Shown here piece by piece: positions 1 to 4,596 of a stretch of 5,370 bases of DNA (the first letter of the stretch is position 1; each line of letters starts with the position of its first letter). A model generated the notes under the pieces. The model ran no database searches, was not told where the DNA came from, and saw only the letters and a list, made by a program, of their open reading frames with translations. Origin of the DNA: an uncultured Pseudomonadota bacterium (lineage in GTDB: Bacteria; Pseudomonadota; Gammaproteobacteria; Burkholderiales; Methylophilaceae); the NCBI GenBank assembly GCA_903854305.1, contig CAINWC010000280.1, forward strand, positions 1 to 5,370, in the 5' to 3' direction. The position numbers and the translations under genes were made by a program.

Positions 1-1
1 G

Positions 2-31
2 TTCATTTTGAACAGAGACTTAATCAAGTAA
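2..31 (+). CDS. Possible 3' end of an upstream + strand gene
   Basis: In the frame starting at base 2 the codons read FILNRDLIK followed by TAA at 29-31. The stop lies three bases before a strong bidirectional terminator, the usual position for a gene end. Frame 1 is also open through the terminator to a TAA at 73-75, which is a less natural place for a gene to end. Only nine residues are visible, so no family can be named and the call rests on position alone. Confidence 0.25.
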   Translation, partial: FILNRDLIK

Positions 32-33
32 AA

Positions 34-72
34 CCAATAAAAAAAACGGCTTCAAGCCGCTTTTTTTATTGG
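34..72. terminator. Bidirectional rho-independent terminator
   Basis: A GC-rich stem, CGGC (47-50) with GCCG (56-59), encloses a TTCAA loop. It is flanked on the left by an A-tract (39-46) and on the right by a T-tract (61-67). The outer arms CCAAT (34-38) and ATTGG (68-72) also pair, so almost the whole 39 bases form one interrupted palindrome. Either strand gives a hairpin followed by a U-run. It lies 22 bases beyond the stop of the minus-strand thioredoxin-like gene and just after a possible + strand gene end, so it probably serves two convergent genes. Confidence 0.9.
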
Positions 73-94
73 TAAACATCTAACTAAAGATCAG

Positions 95-469
95 TTACTT
101 TGCCAATTTTTTGTCTTCTTGTTGATAATACTCACGCACTTCCTTCATATCGAACTCGCGCGCCCATTTAATAATCTCATCAAATGCTGGTGCGCCGATT
201 TCACCCACTTGTGCATGAATGCCAGCTTGTTCACGAATCACCAAAATACCTGGGATTTGATTCACTTCAAAATACTCACCAATGCCAGGGTCTGTTTCAG
301 TATTCACCATACCAAAGACAATATCTGGATTTGCAGCTGCAGCCGCTTCAAATGTTGGCGTAAAAGCCACACATGGGTCACACCAAGGCGCCCAAAAATC
401 CACAATCACAAAGGCGTTATTTTCAATGGTATCTTTGAAATTATCTTTATTTAGTGCAATAACTGCCAT
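95..469 (-). CDS. Thioredoxin-family protein with WCDPC active site
   Basis: A 124-residue thioredoxin-fold protein, predicted cytoplasmic because there is no signal peptide or membrane segment. The redox motif is W29-C30-D31-P32-C33, preceded by the buried Asp (D24) in VDFWAPWC. The cis-proline loop is I72-P73, followed by Gly where classical thioredoxin has Thr. Both cysteines are present, so dithiol-disulfide exchange is expected. Asp replaces the Gly of the standard WCGPC, which should change redox potential or partner choice (inference). The fold is complete by about residue 105. The last roughly 20 residues form a charged tail (EVREYYQQEDKKLAK) beyond the usual ~108-residue length. The ATG at 467-469 has AGGA (477-480) seven bases upstream. 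The gene stands alone and ends at the bidirectional terminator. It is not necessarily the housekeeping TrxA, so no symbol is given. Confidence 0.93.
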   Translation of the reverse strand: MAVIALNKDNFKDTIENNAFVIVDFWAPWCDPCVAFTPTFEAAAAANPDIVFGMVNTETDPGIGEYFEVNQIPGILVIREQAGIHAQVGEIGAPAFDEIIKWAREFDMKEVREYYQQEDKKLAK

Positions 470-536
470 AACAAAATCCTAAATTTAATTGATTAATTTA
501 ACAACTAGCGCGAGTTTATCAGAGGTAGGCGTTTTA

Positions 537-577
537 GTTAAGCGTGCTAAGTAAGTTATGCTTAACAACAAGTTAAG
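537..577. repeat. Three GTTAAG half-sites forming two overlapping dyads
   Basis: GTTAAGC (537-543), GCTTAAC (560-566) and GTTAAG (572-577) give a 7-bp inverted repeat with a 16-base spacer and a 6-bp inverted repeat with a 5-base spacer that share the middle arm. They lie in the gap between the nitroreductase stop and the thioredoxin-like start, both on the minus strand. The set could be alternative hairpins at the end of the nitroreductase transcript or a regulator site for the thioredoxin-like gene. Neither arm is followed by a T-run on either strand, so it is not a standard intrinsic terminator. Confidence 0.4.
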
Positions 578-596
578 TTTGCAGACTAATGAAACA

Positions 597-1196
597 CTAA
601 ACGATTGATTTACCCCAACTTCCCGCAAAAAATAACGCATTGATCGGGCGTCTAGTACGTGTAGCTGTTTCACGCGTCAACACTTCCCCTGCTAAGCTAG
701 CAACATCCGCCGCATAGCCTACTGAAAGCATGGCCATTGGTATGTATTGCATTGGAATAACGAAAGCTTCTCTTGCACTATCAGCATTGAAACCACCCAT
801 TTGATGCGCCATGAGCCCCATGCTACTGGCTTGTAAGCAGACATTTTCAGCCGCGGCACCTGTGTCATATTGCGCCCAGCGATTAGGCTGCTGATTGTGG
901 TTAAACAAGGTATCTGCACACACCAGCAACAATACTGGGGCATCTTTCACCCAAGTTTGATTACTAGGTGCCAGGCAATCAAACGCTTGCTGCCAAGCTT
1001 GTGCATCCTCATTTTTATTCCATACAATAAACCGCCAAGGTTGATCGCCAAAGCAAGAGGGCGCCCAGCGCGCGGCTTCAAGCAAGGCGATGATCTGCGT
1101 ATGGCTGACAGATTGGCCAGTATCATAGGCTCGACCACTCCAGCGATTAGCGATGATCTCGTGAATAGGCACTTGGGTATTAGCTGGTTTATGCAT
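597..1196 (-). CDS. Nitroreductase-family FMN oxidoreductase
   Basis: A 199-residue protein of the nitroreductase fold, the usual size for the family. These are homodimeric FMN enzymes that use NAD(P)H to reduce nitroaromatics, quinones or related electrophiles in the cytoplasm. The N-terminal flavin-phosphate element is NRWSGRAYD (17-25). The segment AARWAPSCFGDQPWRF (41-56) is the family's A-PS-x-x-x-QPWRF signature. The dimer-helix/flavin segment is YDTGAAAENVCLQASSMGLM (110-129). The C-terminus has the RTRRP cluster and ends in GSWGKSIV (192-199), like the WG ending of relatives. The ATG at 1194-1196 has only a weak GTGGA about nine bases upstream. It starts 19 bases after the alkene reductase stop on the same strand, so the two are very likely co-transcribed. 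The physiological substrate cannot be read from the sequence. Confidence 0.93.
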   Translation of the reverse strand: MHKPANTQVPIHEIIANRWSGRAYDTGQSVSHTQIIALLEAARWAPSCFGDQPWRFIVWNKNEDAQAWQQAFDCLAPSNQTWVKDAPVLLLVCADTLFNHNQQPNRWAQYDTGAAAENVCLQASSMGLMAHQMGGFNADSAREAFVIPMQYIPMAMLSVGYAADVASLAGEVLTRETATRTRRPINALFFAGSWGKSIV

Positions 1197-1215
1197 GATG
1201 TGTATCCACTAAAAT

Positions 1216-2289
1216 CTAGGCGCTTAGAAATGGATAGTCAGTGTATCCCTTTTCAGTGCCGCCGTAGAAAGTTGATGAATCGGCTTCATTTAATGGTGCA
1301 TTCGTTCTATAACGCTCAACTAAATCCGGATTAGCGATAAATGGTACGCCGTAAGCGATCACATCAGCGTGACCGCTAGCAATAGCGGCATTACCACGTG
1401 CTTTGTCATAGCCTAAATTGGCCATATAAGATCCTTTAAATAACTGACGCATGGCGACAAAATCAAATGAATTATCTTGACCACTCATATCACCTTCAAT
1501 GGTGTGTAAATACGCGAGATTAAATTGATTAAGTGCGCTTGTTACATAATTAAATAAAGCTTGCGGGTTGCTATCGTGCATGTCGTTGAAAGGATTAACG
1601 GGTGAAATACGAATACCTACTTTATCAGCGCCTGCAACGTCTACCACGGCTTTGGTCACTTCCATTAAAAAGCGTGCGCGGTTTTCAAAACTACCACCGT
1701 AGTTATCTGTACGCTTATTACTGCCATCGCGTAAAAACTGATCAATGAGATAGCCATTCGCAGCATGAATTTCCACGCCATCAAAACCGGCTGCCAGCGC
1801 AGATTGAGCAGCATGTACGTAATCTGCAACAATGGCTGGTAACTCATTAGCATCTAAGGCACGAGGCTCAACGTAATCAACCAAGCCTTGGTAAGTAAAT
1901 GCCTGACCAGCGGGCTTAACCGCGGAGGGTGCTACTGGCAAAGCGCCATTTGGCAATAATGTTGGATGTGAAATTCGGCCTACATGCCATAGTTGTATGA
2001 CAATTTTACCGCCTTTAGCATGCACGGCATCCGTCACCTTTTTCCAGCCAGCCACTTGTGCATCAGTATAAATGCCGGGCAAAGCAGGATAGCCATGCGC
2101 CATCACTGAGATTGGCGTTGCTTCAGTAATAATTAAGCCTGCTGAAGCACGTTGCTCGTAGTAAGTCACGTTCATTGGCTGCGGCACTCCGCCCTCGGCA
2201 GCTCTATTTCTGGTCAATGGTGCCATCACCATACGATTCTTAAGGCTGATTGAACCTAAATTAACTGCGCTGAATAAATCTAATGCCAT
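1216..2289 (-). CDS. Alkene reductase, old yellow enzyme / NemA family
   Basis: A 357-residue FMN-dependent TIM-barrel oxidoreductase close in pattern to E. coli NemA (N-ethylmaleimide reductase). These enzymes use NAD(P)H to reduce activated C=C bonds and some nitrate esters or nitroaromatics. Visible signatures are N18-R19-x-x-M-A-P-L-T26-R with the flavin-tuning Thr, RASAGLIITEAT (47-58), QLWHVGR (99-105), the substrate-binding H175/N178 pair in HAANGYL with Y180, QFLRDGSNKRTDNYGGS (184-200) with the ENR motif just after, and the terminal FYGGTEKGYTDYP. The ATG at 2287-2289 is chosen because GGAG lies six bases upstream on the coding strand. A GTG at 2329-2331 would add 14 residues that are not family-like and would put this ribosome site inside the gene. 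It is the first gene of an operon with the downstream nitroreductase. No nemR-like repressor gene is in the window. Confidence 0.95.
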   Translation of the reverse strand: MALDLFSAVNLGSISLKNRMVMAPLTRNRAAEGGVPQPMNVTYYEQRASAGLIITEATPISVMAHGYPALPGIYTDAQVAGWKKVTDAVHAKGGKIVIQLWHVGRISHPTLLPNGALPVAPSAVKPAGQAFTYQGLVDYVEPRALDANELPAIVADYVHAAQSALAAGFDGVEIHAANGYLIDQFLRDGSNKRTDNYGGSFENRARFLMEVTKAVVDVAGADKVGIRISPVNPFNDMHDSNPQALFNYVTSALNQFNLAYLHTIEGDMSGQDNSFDFVAMRQLFKGSYMANLGYDKARGNAAIASGHADVIAYGVPFIANPDLVERYRTNAPLNEADSSTFYGGTEKGYTDYPFLSA

Positions 2290-2313
2290 GGCTATCTCCA
2301 AAAAAATTAATAA

Positions 2314-2328
2314 ATGCTGCGACAGCAT
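2314..2328 (-). promoter_or_regulatory. Small perfect hairpin in the alkene reductase leader
   Basis: ATGCTG (2314-2319) and CAGCAT (2323-2328) are perfect inverted arms around a 3-base centre, 25 bases upstream of the chosen alkene reductase start. In RNA this is a 6-bp stem with a tight loop ahead of the ribosome site. In DNA it is a 15-bp palindrome that could be an operator. Which it is cannot be decided from the sequence. Confidence 0.35.
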
Positions 2329-2349
2329 CACCTGAATTATTCTAATTGA

Positions 2350-2372
2350 CTGCTAGAATTATTATTTAGCAG
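2350..2372. promoter_or_regulatory. Candidate operator dyad CTGCTA-N11-TAGCAG
   Basis: Perfect 6-bp inverted half-sites (2350-2355 and 2367-2372) are separated by an AT-rich 11-base spacer. Centre-to-centre spacing is 17 bases, somewhat over one and a half helical turns. A second dyad, ATTCTA (2339-2344) with TAGAAT (2354-2359), overlaps it. The site lies about 60-85 bases upstream of the alkene reductase start, where a repressor or activator of an electrophile-response operon would bind. The regulator is unknown and no regulator gene is adjacent. Confidence 0.4.
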
Positions 2373-2421
2373 CCAGAATTGGTACAGAAGTATTTACATT
2401 TCGTAAATTAAATATGCGACT

Positions 2422-2449
2422 ATTATGCTGTTTTAAATCATAGGATCAA
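2422..2449 (-). promoter_or_regulatory. Candidate sigma70-type promoter for the reductase operon
   Basis: Read on the minus strand, TTGATC (2449-2444) and CATAAT (2427-2422) are separated by 16 bases. They match the -35 and -10 consensus at 4/6 and 5/6 positions. Transcription would start near 2415, giving a leader of about 125 bases that contains the CTGCTA dyad and the leader hairpin. The region is AT-rich, so chance matches are possible and a closer promoter is not excluded. Confidence 0.35.
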
Positions 2450-2518
2450 TTTAAATAATCAAATGGTGATGATGAACGATTTTGAATAGTTTTACTAGCA
2501 TTGATGCTGGCCAATCTG

Positions 2519-2787
2519 TCAGCCAACAGCTCTCATGCTTACACGATTTAAGTTTAAGATTCTAATTAAACATTCCGTGATGGGATCTTCAGGTAAATCA
2601 AACAGCAATACCTCTGCGTCTGCCTGTGACAGAATCTCTAAAGTGACGTCATCATGAATTGCCATCGCATCACCTTGTGCCAACTCAAAACCATTGAGCA
2701 AAACATTACCGCTTGTAATTTGTAAATATAAATTTCGCCCTGTACTTGCCTATTTAAACGAACCGTTGCAAAATCAAGATATCCTAC
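2519..2787 (-). pseudogene. Pirin-family protein, C-terminal remnant with frameshift
   Basis: The minus-strand frame open from 2749 to the TGA at 2519-2521 reads ASTGRNLYLQITSGNVLLNG, then FELAQGDAMAIHDD, and AEVLLFDLP. This matches the end of pirin/YhhW-type proteins (GRxxWxQ, GNVxxNG, a GDxxAIxD turn, AEVLLFDLP), i.e. the second cupin domain. The frame is blocked upstream by TAG at 2750-2752. Plausible coding continues in another frame (VGYLDFATVRLNRQ, about 2787-2746), so at least one small indel lies near 2746-2752. The N-terminal metal-binding cupin, roughly two thirds of a ~230-residue pirin, is missing. About 20 unrelated residues follow the normal FDLP end, so the native stop was also lost. 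Pirins are iron-binding proteins, some with quercetinase activity. Without the N-terminal domain no activity is expected. It sits on the same strand just upstream of the alkene reductase promoter. Confidence 0.75.
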
Positions 2788-2926
2788 GGCACCCCACCGT
2801 TACTGTCGGTGATGGCTCACGTGAGTTAACACCCTGCACATCGGGCATTTTATCTGGACAGGACATTTAGTGGCGCCCGATATGCAGGCAAAACTTGAGG
2901 CGCAAATTGCAGGCTTGGGCGCGTAG
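2777..2926 (+). pseudogene. Decayed + strand coding remnant, family not recognised
   Basis: Two abutting + strand frames look protein-like. One runs from about 2777 and contains TVTVGDGSRELTPC and then LSGQDI before a TAG at 2867-2869. The other contains LVAPDMQAKLEAQIAGLGA and ends at TAG 2924-2926. A single small indel near 2865 would join them into one C-terminal peptide. No intact start or upstream domain exists, because the left side runs into the pirin remnant on the opposite strand. I do not recognise the family. The frames could also be chance, since the same bases hold short open frames on the minus strand. Confidence 0.3.
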
Positions 2927-2945
2927 GGTATTGTCCTAAGAACAT

Positions 2946-3091
2946 GGCCGAAAAGCACGTTGCTGTTGCTACAGAGGCGTTGGTAATCAAGTTAAGAGCG
3001 TTTCACCATGCTAACCATGTCGTTAGCGTGGCGTAACAAAGGCGGAAAAGCACAACAATGGCTACTTAGAGCACTACTCCCGCTAACCATG
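2946..3091 (+). repeat. Short direct repeats upstream of the psiE-like gene
   Basis: GGCNGAAAAGCAC occurs at 2946-2958 and 3041-3053, with one mismatch in 13 and a further GCTAC/AGAG similarity downstream of both copies. GCTAACCATG occurs exactly at 3010-3019 and 3082-3091. Within this stretch GCTAAC (3010-3015) and GTTAGC (3022-3027) also form a perfect 6-bp dyad. The offsets differ (95 and 72 bases), so this is not one simple tandem duplication. It fits rearranged, decaying DNA. Confidence 0.35.
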
Positions 3092-3109
3092 GACGATTTA
3101 TTAACGTAA
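3008..3109 (+). CDS. Possible small ORF, 33 residues, unknown
   Basis: An ATG at 3008-3010 opens a frame to TAA at 3107-3109. The peptide begins MLTMSLAWRNKGGKAQQ and continues WLLRALLPLTMDDLLT: a basic first half and a leucine-rich, amphipathic-looking second half. A weak Shine-Dalgarno-like GAG (2996-2998) lies nine bases upstream. It ends 57 bases before the psiE-like start. It could be a genuine small protein or leader peptide, but it more likely is another scrap of degraded coding DNA like its neighbours. No homologue is recognised. Confidence 0.2.
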   Translation: MLTMSLAWRNKGGKAQQWLLRALLPLTMDDLLT

Positions 3110-3118
3110 TACACACTG

Positions 3119-3134
3119 TATGCAACAATGCATA
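3119..3134. promoter_or_regulatory. Dyad TATGCA-ACAA-TGCATA upstream of the psiE-like gene
   Basis: Perfect 6-bp inverted half-sites (3119-3124 and 3129-3134) around a 4-base centre lie 33 bases before the chosen ATG. The 16-bp size suits a dimeric DNA-binding protein. There is no direct repeat of CTGTCA-like units, so this is not a recognisable Pho box even though PsiE is phosphate-regulated in E. coli. No clear -35/-10 pair could be placed with confidence. Confidence 0.35.
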
Positions 3135-3166
3135 TCAGCGTATTAAATAAGGAGCGACCTCTAATC

Positions 3167-3622
3167 ATGTCACAAGACCAATTGCCAGATGAATTTGCAC
3201 CACTCAACAGAATTGCGATTAGAGCCATGTTGTGGCTCAATGGCTTTGCTCATATTGTGATTGGATTAGCATTGGCAGCCTCTGTCGTCATGTTTACTTG
3301 GTTGTTTTTCAAAGACGTACAAGAAGCGGCTTATGCACACAACCTTGTCCATGGCTTCTTACATGCCTTGGGCACGCTCATGTTGTTATGGTCCATTTCC
3401 GCATTAATTTCGGCAGAAATACGCTATTTAAATGGCAGTAAATTAATTGTTGAAACCTTTATTGAAGTGGTGTTGGTGTTATTTTTACGAAAATTAATCG
3501 TCATGCCCGTGCAAGACGCCTCGCCAACCTTTGAAGAAGTTGGCATGTGGGTAGGTGGCGCCTTTATGATGGGCCTACTTTACGTACTTATTCGCTGGAG
3601 CCAAAAACAACCGCAGGAATAA
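3167..3622 (+). CDS. PsiE-family small membrane protein
   Basis: A 151-residue inner-membrane protein with four predicted helices at about 21-48, 59-83, 92-113 and 124-144. Helix 2 ends in SAEIRYL (82-88) and helix 3 carries LIVETFIEVVLVLFLRKLIV (93-112), the pattern of the phosphate-starvation-inducible PsiE family. E. coli PsiE is 136 residues. Biochemical function is unknown for the family. The ATG at 3167-3169 is chosen because AAGGAG (3149-3154) precedes it by 12 bases, long but usable. An earlier in-frame ATG at 3128 has no ribosome site and sits inside a dyad. It is the first gene of a run of three closely spaced + strand genes, 41 bases before the MoxR gene, so it may work with or be controlled alongside that ATPase. 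The name comes from family resemblance, and phosphate control is not shown here. Confidence 0.8.
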   Translation: MSQDQLPDEFAPLNRIAIRAMLWLNGFAHIVIGLALAASVVMFTWLFFKDVQEAAYAHNLVHGFLHALGTLMLLWSISALISAEIRYLNGSKLIVETFIEVVLVLFLRKLIVMPVQDASPTFEEVGMWVGGAFMMGLLYVLIRWSQKQPQE

Positions 3623-3663
3623 ATACTCACTCGATAGTCCGTCTAATTCAAAAGAATCACTCA

Positions 3664-4575
3664 ATGCAAAATATCACCCAAGCAATTATCGCAAAAGCCA
3701 GTGAAGTCATTTTAGGTAAAGACCAGAAAATCAAGCTGGCACTAGCTTGTATATTGGCGCGAGGACATTTACTGATTGAAGACTTGCCTGGCATGGGAAA
3801 AACCACCCTCGCCCATACAATGGCACAGGTATTAGGCTTGCAGTTTCAGCGCGTGCAATTTACCAGCGACTTATTACCCGCAGATGTTTTAGGCGTATCG
3901 GTGTACGATAGAACCGCTGCCAATTTCAAGTTCCATCCTGGCCCAGTGTTTACCAACGTGCTGTTAGCGGATGAAATTAACCGCGCCACACCCAAAACAC
4001 AAAGCGCGCTGCTTGAGGTAATGGAAGAGGCGCAAGTGACGATTGACGCTGCGACTTACCCGCTACCTCAACCATTTTTTGTGATTGCAACGCAAAACCC
4101 AAGCTCACAAATCGGCACATTTGCGCTACCAGAATCTCAACTAGATCGTTTTTTAATGCGTATTACCTTGGATTATCCTGATGCAGCGTCTGAACGTAAG
4201 CTGCTACAAAGTGATGGAGGGCGCGATAAGTTATCACACATAAGCGCTGTGGTTGATGGCCAGCAACTGCAAAGCCTGCAAAGCTCCTGCCAGAACATTC
4301 ATGTCTCTGATGCCCTATTAGACTACCTGCAAGCGATACTGCAACATACGCGACTATCAACAAAATTTAACACAGGCTTGTCGCCACGTGCTGGCTTGGG
4401 CTTAAAGAAAAGTGCACAAGCATGGGCCATGATTGCAGGGCGTGACCACGTAACGCCTGAAGATATTCAAGCCATATTTCCCAGCGTTGCAGGTCACAGG
4501 CTAGTCAGTAACAACCACTTAGATGGCAATGCTGAGAATGTCATGAACGTATTAAACGCCGTTACGATTCCTTAA
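3664..4575 (+). CDS. MoxR-family AAA+ ATPase
   Basis: A 303-residue cytoplasmic AAA+ ATPase of the MoxR group, full length for the family. Walker A is D40-L-P-G-M-G-K46-T47 in the MoxR-typical EDLPGMGKTTLA form. Walker B is VLLADE (99-104), followed by INRATPKTQSALLEVMEE (105-122). Sensor 1 is ATQNP with N144. LPESQLDRF (154-162) holds the arginine finger R161. The C-terminal lid carries SPRA in TGLSPRAGLGLKKSAQAW and the VTPEDIQA helix. MoxR proteins act as chaperone-like ATPases that mature or activate protein complexes, often with VWA-domain partners. The ATG at 3664-3666 begins the conserved region and has a weak AAAGAA (3651-3656) upstream. The longer frame back to 3547 overlaps psiE and adds 39 unrelated residues. 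The DUF58 gene follows after 21 bases. Confidence 0.95.
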   Translation: MQNITQAIIAKASEVILGKDQKIKLALACILARGHLLIEDLPGMGKTTLAHTMAQVLGLQFQRVQFTSDLLPADVLGVSVYDRTAANFKFHPGPVFTNVLLADEINRATPKTQSALLEVMEEAQVTIDAATYPLPQPFFVIATQNPSSQIGTFALPESQLDRFLMRITLDYPDAASERKLLQSDGGRDKLSHISAVVDGQQLQSLQSSCQNIHVSDALLDYLQAILQHTRLSTKFNTGLSPRAGLGLKKSAQAWAMIAGRDHVTPEDIQAIFPSVAGHRLVSNNHLDGNAENVMNVLNAVTIP

Positions 4576-4596
4576 TTTTCCAAGGATTAGTTTGGC

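Noticed and set aside
870..1334. 154-codon + strand open frame
   Set aside because: It lies antisense to the well-supported nitroreductase and alkene reductase genes and has no family signature.
2290..2331. N-terminal extension of the alkene reductase from a GTG at 2329-2331
   Set aside because: It adds 14 residues not seen in the family and overlies a hairpin, while a GGAG site lies six bases before the ATG at 2287-2289.
2464..2575. Possible start of a divergent regulator (MVMMNDFE then TAG) or signal-peptide-like frame
   Set aside because: The frame stops after eight residues, the other frames are short and lack starts with ribosome sites, and the region overlaps the pirin remnant end.
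3128..3166. Earlier in-frame ATG for the psiE-like gene
   Set aside because: No ribosome binding site precedes it and it falls inside a dyad. AAGGAG serves the ATG at 3167.
2750..3166. Insertion sequence relic
   Set aside because: No transposase motif, terminal inverted repeat pair or target duplication could be found. The short repeats differ in offset.
2992..3240. 82-codon minus-strand open frame
   Set aside because: It overlaps the start of the psiE-like gene on the other strand and has no recognisable domain.
3547..3663. Longer start for the MoxR ATPase
   Set aside because: It overlaps the psiE-like gene by 76 bases in another frame, and the added residues do not resemble the family.
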